Source: Adiantum capillus-veneris
Taxonomy: Eukaryota; Streptophyta; Polypodiopsida; Polypodiales; Pteridaceae
Direction: 5' to 3'
DNA: 64,000 nt
Assembly (NCBI GenBank): GCA_014529385.2
Contig: CM043957.1
Location: 82,615,881-82,679,880, forward strand
In this document: positions 52,738 through 63,910 of the stretch, piece by piece
How the letters are laid out: each line of letters starts with the position of its first letter
Position numbering within the stretch: the stretch's first letter is position 1
Program-made: the position numbers and the translations under genes
Notes under the pieces: model-generated
The model's database searches: none
The model's input: the letters and a program-made list of their open reading frames with translations, nothing else
What the model was told of the DNA's origin: nothing

Positions 52738-54594
52738 TTACCTTTCTCCAAAGAGAGGATGCACTATTTGTAACAAATTGTGAATGAGGTCTTCATTCTT
52801 GCATTCTATCAGGCTTTTGTCTATCCATGGCTCCTTTGCTCTTATCTCCATGCTGATCTTCTCTCTATATGTTATAGCGGCTAGCCATAGGCATAGGTTT
52901 GATGCATCCCATGCAAACACAATGCTGTGTTGTGGAGGAGTTTGGAACATCCTTAAAAGGTTGGCAACATATTGATCATCACACTTACTCTGAACACCCT
53001 CACATAAACTGAAGGCATTACGCATATCCAAGGATATAAGATCTTCAAGTAGACTAGAGGCATTACCCATCTCCAAGTCTATAACACTACACAATAAAGT
53101 CTTGCTCGGCTGCCAAGCCTCTAGAGCAATATCCAACTCCAAACCTTCAATCATACTTACCTCTTCGTTATGGTCCTCTAGTGAAACTGCCTTGATGCAA
53201 GATTCCTTTAGCTTGCCACACTGTCCTGGGTCCATGGCGGTGCACAGGCTTCCGTTTTCAAAGCCCTCCCCTTTGCTTGATATGCTATCCACCTTCTGCA
53301 AAGCCTTGCTAACAGGTTGGTTTTCCTCTTCTCTTGTATCTTTCATGACCTTTGCATTCCTCTTACTCTGACAAGGCCTAATCAACACTTTACACCTTCT
53401 TACCCTTAACGACCAATGTTGTCGATTCATCGCTTTGATGCCTATTTCATTCAAGGTTAAAGATGTACTCACATTTGTAACACAATTTTCTTGACTTACC
53501 TCCCCCACCTGGGTAGCATCTTTTGATTCTTTAACCTCTTGTTCCACTGCATGAGTTCTTTGAATAGTCTTCTTACTCGATCCTTCTTCTGTTACACTCA
53601 TCTTGACCTCTTCTGCAAGACCAATGATACTTGGTGTGCGGGTACCAATTGGTGGTGGGCGTAGGATGATTGTAAGTGGTGATTGTGGCGGACGTAGAAT
53701 TTGTGTTGGTGGGGCTGGTGCTCGAGGTGGGGGTGTTCTTTCTCTAGGGGGTGACAATTGGTTCCTCCTACCTCCTCTATGATAGTTTTGTTGTGGTTTG
53801 GGACAGTAGTACATACCGTGACCATCTTCTCCATAGTTGTAGCAGTGATACTCCGTGTTTTGTCGTCGTGCTCGTCCACGGTCTTGATCTCTTTCTTGAA
53901 TCCTCCCTTGCTGTATTAAGTGGACAGACAAACTTTGCAGTTGGTCAGTAATATGGGCCAACATATCTTGTTGGTCACCTCTTACCCCAAGAGCCGGTGG
54001 TGGTGGTGGAATGGTGGTTGTCATAGTTGCTGGTCGACGTGATGTTCCTGCTTCTATTGACTCGGTTTCTTTGGCTTTCATTCGCAGCTTCTTGTCCTTA
54101 AGGCGAGCAATCTCAACGGCGGCTAACTCGTACGTAGCCGAGAATCTACCTTTCACCTTCTCCTTGAGAAACGGCCATAAGCCATGTGTGAACCGATCTT
54201 TTTTTAGGAAATCGGGTGCAGCTTCCCCCCTTGCTAGTGACTCAACCCACCGTTCCCACAAATCCACAAATTTGGACTCATAGGTGGCATATTCTAAAAG
54301 ACCCTCCTGCTTCAAGTCTCTCAACTTGTCCCACAACTTTTCTGAAGTGGTACTTCCCCCAAAGCGCCTCTTAAAAGCGGTTTTTAAGGGTTCCCAGTCA
54401 TCCTTGGTTTCTTGTGGAAGTGCATTGTACCATGATCTAACTTCTAGCTTCATGAGATGCTTAAAGATTCTAACCCGGGATTCATCCGTATCTTTGTTGC
54501 TCACTACACATGCTACTTCAAAGTCATCTAGGATGTCTGTTACCAAATCCTCCCCCTTCTTTCCTTTAAATGTTGGAAATGCTACACTTGCCAT
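52738..54594 (-). CDS. gag: D gag (618 aa)
   Basis: Start chosen at ATG 54594 (MASVAFPTFKGKKGEDL). The capsid continues with RSWYNALPQETKDDW, LWDKLRDLKQ and FLKKDRFTHGLWPFLK, matching the order in B gag. A proline-rich patch (PPPPPALG) comes before the nucleocapsid. The zinc knuckle reads CYNYGEDGHGMYYC, so its second Cys is Tyr and zinc binding is doubtful. A C-terminal extension of about 300 residues has no recognised domain. The frame is fully open to 52738. Confidence 0.88.
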   Translation of the reverse strand: MASVAFPTFKGKKGEDLVTDILDDFEVACVVSNKDTDESRVRIFKHLMKLEVRSWYNALPQETKDDWEPLKTAFKRRFGGSTTSEKLWDKLRDLKQEGLLEYATYESKFVDLWERWVESLARGEAAPDFLKKDRFTHGLWPFLKEKVKGRFSATYELAAVEIARLKDKKLRMKAKETESIEAGTSRRPATMTTTIPPPPPALGVRGDQQDMLAHITDQLQSLSVHLIQQGRIQERDQDRGRARRQNTEYHCYNYGEDGHGMYYCPKPQQNYHRGGRRNQLSPPRERTPPPRAPAPPTQILRPPQSPLTIILRPPPIGTRTPSIIGLAEEVKMSVTEEGSSKKTIQRTHAVEQEVKESKDATQVGEVSQENCVTNVSTSLTLNEIGIKAMNRQHWSLRVRRCKVLIRPCQSKRNAKVMKDTREEENQPVSKALQKVDSISSKGEGFENGSLCTAMDPGQCGKLKESCIKAVSLEDHNEEVSMIEGLELDIALEAWQPSKTLLCSVIDLEMGNASSLLEDLISLDMRNAFSLCEGVQSKCDDQYVANLLRMFQTPPQHSIVFAWDASNLCLWLAAITYREKISMEIRAKEPWIDKSLIECKNEDLIHNLLQIVHPLFGER

Positions 54595-54677
54595 GATTAC
54601 TGAGAGAGAGCTAGAAAGACACACTTCTTAACTTGCAAAAGTTTTTTTCTTCTTTAGAGGGAGGCGTGTATACCCTC

Positions 54678-54896
54678 TTATACTAGGACATAGATTAAAA
54701 CTTCAAACGGTACATTGCCTTGTACCAAAGGTAAGACAAATGGTTGATCTGATGCCAGAACCTCAAAAAACCGCTCCCCACCCAGCATGGTGTCAATGAC
54801 GTGGTGGTAGTGAGCCTTCAAGTCCAGTATTACCTTGATTGAGCGTACACGTGTTGGTATGTGTGATTTGTCTTGAGGTAGGTTGTGCTGATTCAT
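54678..54896 (-). CDS. D upstream ORF (72 aa), conserved in A and B
   Basis: ATG 54896 to TAG 54678. It has the same length as the A2 and B ORFs and the same place, ending 84 bases before gag. It resembles B upstream ORF 1 most: MN..NL start, MLGGER..EV, then FVLPLV...VLIYVL. Intact. Function unknown. Confidence 0.65.
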   Translation of the reverse strand: MNQHNLPQDKSHIPTRVRSIKVILDLKAHYHHVIDTMLGGERFFEVLASDQPFVLPLVQGNVPFEVLIYVLV

Positions 54897-54913
54897 GTGA
54901 AGCTTAGAGGTGC

Positions 54914-55138
54914 TTAGTCACTGTCCAAGCTTGTGGGAGAGGGTGGTGTTCTTTCCTGAAACAAACTCAGTAGATCCCTAGTTTCTCTAGTGAGAGTGTG
55001 AGCCAATGCTTCCGTTATCTGTGCTGCAGCATCAGGTGCGACTTGAAAACTGACTGTGATAATTACCTCGGTGACTTGAGTTACCCGATTCTCAAAGTAG
55101 AATAGTGTTGATTCTCTATTGTGCAGAGCTCCTTCCAT
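54914..55138 (-). CDS. D leader small ORF (74 aa)
   Basis: An intact ORF between the first leader ORF and the 72-aa ORF. No convincing similarity to others in the window. It may be chance. Confidence 0.3.
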   Translation of the reverse strand: MEGALHNRESTLFYFENRVTQVTEVIITVSFQVAPDAAAQITEALAHTLTRETRDLLSLFQERTPPSPTSLDSD

Positions 55139-55379
55139 TTTGTTGTTGTGGGTTGGTTGTAGGTTGCGGACATGGTTTGGACCTTCTCCTTCTTCTTCTT
55201 GGCACTTGGCCTATGTATATCCACTGGGTTTGGCGTGTTGGTTGACTCTCCCACTGCAAATCGATTACCGTTACGCCTGGTACTCGAGCTTCGATGGAGA
55301 TGCGGAGTTCGTCTAGTTGTGCTTGGAGATCTTCTTCTTCTGTCATCCAATTAGCAAATCCTGCTAGCCATTCATCCAT
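55116..55379 (-). CDS. D first leader ORF (87 aa)
   Basis: ATG 55379, about 50 bases after the primer site. Acidic, helical-looking start (EEEDLQAQLDELRISIEARV) then an arginine-rich run (RRRRRR). It overlaps the next ORF by 23 bases. No family recognised. Confidence 0.35.
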   Translation of the reverse strand: MDEWLAGFANWMTEEEDLQAQLDELRISIEARVPGVTVIDLQWESQPTRQTQWIYIGQVPRRRRRRSKPCPQPTTNPQQQNGRSSAQ

Positions 55380-55431
55380 TCACAATAGTTTAGGGGTTTC
55401 AGTCTTGTAAACTGAAGGGTTTCATGAAAAG

Positions 55432-55453
55432 ATCCTCAGTGGGGGGCACCAAA
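55432..55453 (-). promoter_or_regulatory. D primer-binding site
   Basis: On the minus strand TGGTGCCCCCCACTGAGGAT follows the LTR end (TCA at 55454). Same site as in A2 and B. Confidence 0.75.
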
Positions 55454-55652
55454 TGACCGGAGCAAAGAGAACCCCGAACCTCGACGGCCTCTAAAACACC
55501 GGGGCCGAATGGCGCGCTTCGAGCCTGTCACGGTAAAGCGAACAGGGGGCACCACCTAACTTGAGCGGCTAGGACGCAAACAACACACCACCATAACAAA
55601 GTTTTCATCCAAGAGAGATGGATGCTTGGGAGTAATGACGAAGAGGAAAGGG

Positions 55653-55716
<64 letters not shown>

Positions 55717-57344
55717 GTTATAGCGGCTTAGTACTTAGGAACCACAAAAGGATGGCGAATCCGCACATCCTTCACACATACACAAGCTCACTCCAAACAC
55801 AAGACTAGGTGGCGATTCCGCACACCTCACATGGGCAAAACATTGCAAGAAAACATACTCACAAAACCTCAAGCTTTATTTAGAGAATAAGGCGATGAAA
55901 TGGGGAGCATAGGGTAGGGGAATGAGAAGGGAGAGAGTGGTAGAGCACATGGCGGATAGGTGGGAGTTGATGGCGAAGACTCGCACGAGGGTTATGGCCA
56001 TCATCCTTCATTTAGTTGCCCTTCATCTTCCATAGCCCAAGGGTGTAGAGGTCATGCTCAAGACGAGCATGGTGATTGCGGTGATGGTGATGGTGATGGT
56101 GTGTGTGTGTGTGTGTGCACTAGGCACACACAATGCATAGTGTACTCTTTGGTGATGTTGTGTGTGTCTTTAGTGTGATGGTGACCCCTCTTTATATAGG
56201 GGAGGAGGGGGGAGAAATTATAGAATTTAGAAATGAAGAAATCATTATCTACATAGGCCATGTGACTGTGGGCCCCACTTGTCTGGCTGTGTGTATATGT
56301 GCCAGAACAACAGTCTCATGAGAGAGAGACTAAGAGAGAGAGATGGGTTGATGAAAAAAGTGAGAGGTGACATGGAGAATAAAGTAATTACAAGAGGGGA
56401 GAGAGGGGAGTGTGTTCAGAGGTGAATCTGTGTGCAGATGTGTGTGAAAACAAGAAAAATCAGGTAACCACCGGGTGGGGATGGGTCTGTGGGCACCTTT
56501 TTCAGTGAAATTGAGTGTGTGTGAGAGTGGGGGAGGTTATTTAGCTACAAGACAAGAGACATGGCGCCCTTTAGAGAGAGAGGGGGGTGTTTGGGTCATG
56601 GGATATGATAGGAGAGAGAAAGGGGGTGTGGGGTATACTATTTTGGAAGATAGGATAAGTTGCATGTGAGTTAGGGTGCATTATTGGTGAGTTAGAATGC
56701 ATTAGTGGTGAGAGATGGGGTAGCTTGAGGGGAGAGAGAAAGGAGAAAGGACAAGGGGAAGAGAGAGGGGGTTGACCTTTTGAGTGGAGGAGAGGAAAAG
56801 GGACACATGGTGGGACAACAATGAAGAAAAAGGAGGCAAGGTGGGGATGGGCTGCCCCGCAAGCATGAGGTGGCCTATTTTACCTTTCTCATATATTTAC
56901 ATAATCATACTTTATTTTTTTCTTACTTTTTCCAATGCCTTTTATCACTCCCTCCCTAAGAGGGGGTTTTCATGGGGTGGGGACGAGAGAAGAGGGGTAT
57001 GGGAGCTTGGCTTGTGAAAAGCCCCCATCATTAGACCTCCCATTTTGGCTAGAGACATTCATGCCTCTAGCTCATCTTTTTCTTCTTCCGCTTAGCTGTA
57101 GGATCCGATATCGAGTTGCCTTCTGAACTAGCCATTCCATTTGGCCATTGGTGAGATTTCTGGGATATTGATGAATCTGTAACAGGTCCAATTGATAGCT
57201 TGCTCCTTGGAATAGTGTCGGTTGATTAAAGGGGAAGCCCATGGCTTCCAGAACTTTGTGCCAGTGTCCTCCTGGATCCCAAGTGAAAAATAGGATCATT
57301 GTCTGCAGTGTCCGAACAATAAAATTTGCATGCCAAATTGGACA
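55454..57344 (-). repeat. D 5' LTR
   Basis: 1891 bp, pairs with 50562-52457. (GA)n at 55656-55711. Minus-strand TATA box at 56198-56191. The outer end at 57344 may be truncated, since the flanking sequence does not carry the expected target duplication. Confidence 0.8.
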
Positions 57345-58594
57345 AGCACTCCATATCATAGCATCATAATATGTTCAAGTATCAAAAGCATCAAAACCTG
57401 ACTAGTAACCATATGTTGGTCAGAATCATAGGATAAGCCAAATCCTAAGTGGAAAAGCATAAAAACTAGAATAGGGATGGTTTATATATATTTTTTAAGG
57501 TAGCACCACCACCAGAAACCAAATGTAGTGGAATATATATATGAATATGTTTTTTTTTAAAGGACCAAATCTAAGCCATACATCAAGCAACCAGCTGTAG
57601 GTTAAATTTTTTGTTTAGTCAAAGAAAATAGTTTCCCCCATATCACAATAGCCAATCATACTCAGGTAGTAAAAAACCAAATCAGTACCTATTGTTCAAG
57701 TATCAAAACCAGATTTGTATAAAAGCTAGAATGTTTACATATATTCTATGGCAGCATAACCAGCATCACCACCAGGATTTCAACATTACACTCACCATAG
57801 GTATCAAATCAGTATCAAAAACCAGATTGGTATAAATGCCAAAATCTTTACATATATTCTATGGCATCATAACCAGCATTTCCACCATGCTTTCAACACT
57901 ATACTCACCATAGGTAGCATGTTTATGCAAAAACACTAATTTTTCATAAGTTTTCATGCTAGGCAACTACTTCAGAGATTGCATAGAGTAAATTCTCAAG
58001 TAAAGTGATCACGACTGAAGCCCCCCAAAAAAACCATTTTATTTTCAAGTCAAAAGGACCAGCAGAAATTCAAAAGCTTCTTGTATTGTGTCCAAGCTAT
58101 AGTTTAAGAGTTTTTCTTGAAGAAAGGCTTTTCTCACAAAATAGTACCAGAGTTCATTCAGTATTAGGAATCTATCTCATCATCCTGATTATAGCCAGTA
58201 TCTGATTTTTGTAAGTCAGAACAATCTTCTCCATATCACCATAATACAACACATTTAGGTAGTAAAAAAACCATATGAGTATCCATATGTATGGCAGATT
58301 TGATACCATTTTTTAGTACAATAGCAAAAAAACTAGAGTAAGTATGTATGTAATCAGTACCACGCAAGAAGCAAAAACCCTTTATTGATGTGTGAATATC
58401 AGTACCTAGGTTATCATACCATATTCTTTTGCTAAAGAAAATTCCAAATGAACAGTTCTTTCAATATTCTTAATGTCAAGAAAAAACCTGTTATAATCAC
58501 CCAACAGAGCAAGGGTTTATTTGAGCATTGAGATAAAAAATATATGACCTGTGAGTAGACGTAATCCCAAGATTTTCTCCAAAGTACCAGGGGA
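57345..58594 (-). repeat. AT-rich body of Penelope-like copy (minus strand)
   Basis: No gene supported. It is probably the intron-like body downstream of the minus-strand promoter at 58640. It contains a local duplication of about 107 bases (near 57720-57795 and 57828-57905; shared TTTACATATATTCTATGGCA). Confidence 0.45.
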
Positions 58595-58640
58595 GACCAA
58601 GTCTAAGTGAAGGGAAGAGCCCCTCACCTTATATAGTGGA
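58595..58640 (-). promoter_or_regulatory. Minus-strand TATA box and start hairpin of a Penelope-like copy
   Basis: Reverse complement reads CTATATAAGGTGAGGGGCTC, then CCCTTCACTTAGACTTGG. It matches the core at 45651-45692 although the flanking sequence does not. The paired arms are kept with small changes. Confidence 0.55.
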
Positions 58641-59340
58641 AGAGGCAGGGAAGATCTCCAGAAGTACTCAGTTGTGGAGGTGTCGCAGTAGCCTAGCATC
58701 GACCTTTCTCAATATGAGTGTAGGAGGTTTTATAGCTAAGAATCATTCCAAGAGAGGAAGGCAAAGAATCCGTGCCAAGCAACCCGTCATTAAGCGAGGT
58801 CATCAGAACAAGATCGTGATGCACTATGAGTGTCACGACAGAGTGATAAATCTTAGGTAAACCGATCAAATACGAAGCCTCCACTTTCGTCCAGGTATGA
58901 GGCCAAAAAATGGGGTCTAAGTGAAATTGGTAAGAGTTATATTAAGGGGTTGTACCCATAAGGTAACCCAAAAATGGGTGAAAGATTTTTTTTAGATAAA
59001 AATATATTTATGGTGGATAGCTCCACTTAACCACTATAATCTACCTAGAACAAGCTAGGAGTTATCATCAAGGGAGGTGTATAGTAAAGCACAAGGTAAT
59101 CTCCCATAAGGCAACAACTCAAGTTTAAAATCGAGTTCATATAGTTGGATGTTACAGTGATTTAGAGCATAGTCAACAACACCCTCCAAATGAGGTGCTA
59201 GAGAAACTATAGCCCAATGCAATGGCAAACCAGGAGTTATTTAAAGGATCCTTGCCAAAAGGTATGTGTGTGTAGTTGGATGCAACATTTATTGTTAGAT
59301 AAACTGACTATGTGTGTGTGTGTAAGTGTGAGTGTAGCTA
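58641..59340. other. Upstream region of minus-strand copy, no gene seen
   Basis: About 0.7 kb between the promoter core and the (CA)n-rich end of unit Y copy 3. ORFs here are short and overlap without conservation. Confidence 0.35.
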
Positions 59341-59374
59341 GAACTAGCAATCATGGTCAGATGTTGTGACCAAG

Positions 59375-61275
59375 TGTGTGTGTGTGTGTGTGTGTGTTTG
59401 TGCGCACGGTCTATCTTGTAGGTGTGGGTGTGTGGGTGTGTGTGTGTAGCTGTTTTAATTATAATAAATACACACCAAGGAACAAGATGTTCAACAGACG
59501 ATTGGCTAAAGATATCTAGGCAAAGATTAGTACAGAAACAACCCAATCTTTGATTCATAACTTTACAACATAATAAGAATGAAGTATCATTCCAAATGAG
59601 TTTATACAAAGGTATCAGAACTATCCCAGTTGAACCATCAAGTGTTTTCAAAGTTGGATTGCAGCAAGCTAAACCTTTTTAATCCAAGATAGAATTCTCA
59701 CCTGCATCCATATAGTCAAGACAACAAAAATGTTTGACTTGGCTACGTATGGCAGGCTTCAAAGAATCTATCAGTTGTTATCCATGTCAAACTTAAAAAT
59801 TATTAAACTAGCTAATGTCCTATACAAAGTAATCCTACCAGAATTGCTTCATATGTTATAAAAGTTCCTCTTTATAATAACCATTTATTGTGAGAGGAAT
59901 TCGATTACTCCATATCATCCTGTGTATTTCTTTAGCTAAACATTGTATGAAAAAAAACCCAAGTTTATGTTAGCCATCAAGAACCTGAGTTAAATGAGTA
60001 ATCTTTTAATTTGCAACAGGCATTTTCACCTATCAGCACCCATTTAAGTACCATAAAGAGATTTTCTTTGGTATCAAAATAGCACCTGGATTAATCTGCC
60101 TAGGAAGTATCAGCCAGAGCCACAAAAAATGAAGCTCATTTCTTATGGTAAAAAAATACTTTCAAGTCACCCCTTAATCAGTGCCACAATGATCCATCAA
60201 TAAGGTATAACAACGAAAGTTTTTAGATAGTTTTTACTCAAGCTTAGTGAGCAGGCCTGAAGTACAATTATCCAGATTTAAGCCAAAATTGGCCAGAACA
60301 ATTCCAACCTGTTTTGTGCTAAAGCTAAATTTCAATATTTTAATTTTTGTTAAACCATAGAGACAAAGTGAGCAGATCTGCCTAGATCATAAAAGAGTTT
60401 CTCTCAAAAATTTCAAAAAACTTCAACTCCTCACTGCACCAAAACCAGGTAGTAAAGTACCACAAAAAAAAAACCAGATCAGTACCTATATGTTTTAAGT
60501 ATCATAAAACAAGATCAATATCAGATTGGTAAGAAAAGCCAGAATATGTATAAGGTTTTATTTTATTTTTTTTAGGGCAGCAAAAACTAGCTCTAGTGAA
60601 ATGAATATGGTTAATAAAAACCAGATCTAAGCCAGTCATCCAAGCAACAGGTTGTAGGTCAGATTTGACCTTAGGTTTCTTAGTTAAGGCCACCAAGCTC
60701 CCCCTTTATAACATCATAACTTATGGTACTAACCCCAAGAGCTAGCTGTAGTAGAATAAAGATCACGAGGTAAATCAAAGAAGACAAGCACCCCCACCCG
60801 AGTAGAGAGATTAAGCCGAATATCAATAGATCAAAACTTTATAAGCCAAAATCATTTCACAAAAAAATCCCCATGTAACTCTCCGAAAGCATATGAACCA
60901 CTACATAACCCTCCAGTATACAAACCAGTGTCCAATATTTCACCTACCTCAGTAGAAAGATTAAGCCAGATAACAATATATAATCATGTCATTATCTTTG
61001 AAATGTATGTATCATAACCAGAGTAGCAGTTGGAGATTTTCCATTTGCAAGTTTTAAAGCCGTCATCCAATCAAGAGCCAGTATTCTTCAAAAAGCCTTA
61101 TAAAACCACAGTGGCACAACACTAAAACAATTCTAGAAGCTGAATTTAGAGTGAAGTATTAGAACCTGTGGAGCAGAAGCATTCCAAAATACCCTCCATA
61201 GTACCCGGGGAGTTTCGTAGCCAAGCAAAGGATATCACCGCAAAACCAATGCTCACAAACTAGACCAAAATTACC
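59375..61275 (-). repeat. Repeat unit Y, copy 3 (minus strand)
   Basis: Aligns with 45730-47735 over nearly its whole length. It starts GGTAATTTTGG at 61275, exactly where similarity to copy 1 begins, and ends in CA-rich sequence at 59448-59375. The open LIPLYK frame (about 59651-59450) is kept. Confidence 0.75.
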
Positions 61276-61797
61276 GACAATAGAAACAAATAAAATGCTA
61301 TCAATTTTTCAGATTTTTTGGTTTGTAAAAATGGACATTATGTGTGTTGCTTATTTGTAACAAAGTTCCAACAATAACTTTGTTGCAAAAATACCGAACA
61401 TGGCTTCAAATGCAAGTGTGGTAATGGCATCTTTTGGTAATGTCTGACCCTTATACTGGCTCAAATTAGAGGGACATAATCTCAACTCGGAGTGGGATGC
61501 ATATGTTACTCTTTTGGTTTCTTTTGACACTTAATGGAGACAAAAATTATGATGGAAATATTTTACAGTGTAAGTTTTTCCTTTGTAACTCATATAAATT
61601 AATCCGATCATATTTCATATAAATTATTGGATGTCTAAAATGAATGAACATAGAATATGATGATACTTTTTAAGATAATTTTTGCCTTTATATTACTTTA
61701 AGTTAACATCTTCCATTGATTGCCAATATCTCATACATAGGTATGTGTTTCAAGAAAGAGCTACTAAAAAAATTTCACTTACAAATTCACAGCTAGG
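61276..61797. other. AT-rich sequence, no gene seen
   Basis: About 0.5 kb left of a small ORF (61798-62001, 67 aa, plus strand; unrecognised). No repeat partner in the window. Confidence 0.35.
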
Positions 61798-62644
61798 ATG
61801 CATGTTTGTACAGACCCAACCATGATGGCAGCTATCGATGAGAAAATGATCTTAGAGAGTAACAAGCAGGAACAAGACTCCTTTGTAGCTAATCATAAAT
61901 TACTAGTGTCTAGGATTAGACCATATCTTGATCGAAAGGCCAAGAATGATGTACAATATCCTGAACAAAATGTAATGACATTTAGCATGCGAGGGTTTTG
62001 ATGGGATTGACAGCGATGACAAGTGGTTGAGGTTGCCTTGTACCTATCTTCTACAATGTCAGAATGTGTTTTAATACATCTATCTTGCTGGATGGTGGCA
62101 GGTATAAACTTCAGTCTTGTTCCTTAGAGGATTCTTCGCCACAACCTTTATACCAAAATGTTGTATTGTGATCATTATCAATGAAAGTGATTTGACATAT
62201 ATGACACATTTTTTTGTTGTTTTTGGTGTTTAGTATAATTTAATTATATAGTTTGTATATCAAAGGGGATTTTCATAATAAACACACACACCATACTGTC
62301 TCCCTGATCACTCTTGGTAGAGTGATCTGTATAATTAAACTATACTAATTACCATACCAATTACTAATATGTATTTCGTCATAGCAGGTAGGATGGATTT
62401 CATCCCTTACAAAACTGGGGCTATGCTAGCTAACAGAGGACACCAATTCCACCTACAACCACACAATGTGTTCTCTCATGTTTCAAAGCACCCAAGTTTC
62501 ATAAAAGAGTCTTACATTTTGAATCTGAAGCGTTATGTTGTAGTTTCTTATCTGTTCTTAACATTGCTTCGGTTAATGATTGGATTTCTCTTCTTGCATC
62601 TTCTAGAAAAGAACCTTCTAGCTTTCTTTGTTTGTCCTTCTTAA
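61798..62644 (+). other. Two small unrecognised ORFs, possibly exons of a Penelope-like copy
   Basis: 61798-62001 and 62369-62644 are open from ATG. The second follows TCATAGCAG/GTAGG, which resembles a splice acceptor. A short CA run lies at 62281-62292. No protein family recognised. They are reported because they precede the PLE-like frame at 63473. Confidence 0.25.
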
Positions 62645-62932
62645 TATTCCCTTTATTCATACTCAAGATAGTGTTGATTTGGACTTTTATTTTTCATGTC
62701 TTCCTACTATTGTAAACAAACTTTATTTATTAATAACATCCCTGTCTTGCCTTTAGAAATAAAACAAAATGAAAATGTGATCAACCCTCTTTTAGACTTT
62801 GATCTCCTTTTCCACAAGAACAAAAGACCCTCTTTGCCCTTGCTGGTACTCCTTCATCATCTAAGCCTAGAAATCTATTTCACATTTATTCTTTGGGGTA
62901 GTCCCTCTCATTGCTCCTAGGCAAGTAGAGTT

Positions 62933-63292
62933 AATTCTATTTGGCTTGACAACCACCTTTGGAAGTTTGAGCTTATGGACCATTGTGCACCTTCTTCTAT
63001 CAACTCTTTGGCCTTACTATGCAGTATTCTAGTGGAAGTTGCAGAACAATGTAGAACCACAACTTTACAAGCTAAACATCTTTTATCTATTGATCTTTCC
63101 TTTGAGCTTCAATAAATTTTTTTGGCTCTTGTAGACTCTAACAAGTGCTCTAACTCATCTCTTGTGGAAAGAACAAAAGGATTATCTCTTGTGGATTGTG
63201 TCAAAGACACAAAGAAGTTCCTTAGAAATTGTTGGAATACATATAGACACTTTGTCAAATGTGCATGTAGAAAACTAGACCCTGGACCCTAG
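62933..63292 (+). pseudogene. Unrecognised coding-like frame with one stop
   Basis: 119 codons of coherent, protein-like composition (WLDNHLWKFELMDHC, VDCVKDTKKFLRNCWNTYRH) broken by one TAA at 63113-63115. It could be an N-terminal part of the element ORF. No domain recognised. Confidence 0.35.
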
Positions 63293-63472
63293 TTCGACAT
63301 GTATGCGTCTATACTATGGGTTGACCATCTATTATGGTATGTATTTCAAAATCTACCTAATTTTTTTTCCTTCAGCAGGACTTGCACAAGTTTATGCATT
63401 TATAGCATGGGTGGCTCTGGAAATACGACATGCTATTTTAATGTATTGACACTTTCATGAACACATGATTGA

Positions 63473-63910
63473 GGCTGCCCGCGGGTTCTATACTCCCCAA
63501 GAAATCCTCTACTACCGAGACTCACCAACACACCCATAGCCAATACCAAAAAAAATGTCCTTAGACCTTCCAAAGGCAAAGAACCCATGAAGAAGATAAC
63601 ACATACACCTGGTAGTGCGTCAGCTGTTGCACATAAGAAACCTCGTCAATTTCATGGTGCTGAAGAAATTGGGGACACATCGAAAACTTTGGAATTCATC
63701 TCAAATGAGCATCAAGTTTAAACTATTCTTACTAAAGCTAATTCACTCACACAAATGACTAGAAACCATAAGTCAAAAGGAAGATTCACACATTTAGTTT
63801 TTTGTAATAAATTTTTGGACTTTATTGAACCGTTTTTCTTTTACCAAAAAGTTTTGGATTTGATTGGAATACCTAGAACCTTAGCTTACTTCAACATTAA
63901 ATTTGGCTAG
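63473..63910 (+). pseudogene. N-terminal part of a second Penelope-like RT ORF
   Basis: A frame with one TAA (63719-63721). It starts basic (KGKEPMKKITHTPG) and then has FTHLVFCNKFLDFIEPF, matching FVHCLFTSKILDFFTPQ of 39296-39787 at the same distance from the shared HQV/LQV position. A TAG at 63908-63910 and a tandem repeat end it; the element runs off the window. Confidence 0.55.

Larger units (their letters stand above)
50562..57344 (-). mobile_element. Element D: minus-strand, gag-only LTR retrotransposon
   Basis: LTRs 55454-57344 (5', by transcription) and 50562-52457 (3') flank about 3.0 kb holding small upstream ORFs and gag, with no protease, RT or integrase. The primer site (minus strand, 55453-55432) and a 72-aa upstream ORF are shared with A and B, and gag resembles B gag. 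It is therefore a non-autonomous Tat-like relative. No matching target duplication was found: the flanks read AGTAT on the left and AGCAC on the right. Confidence 0.85.
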
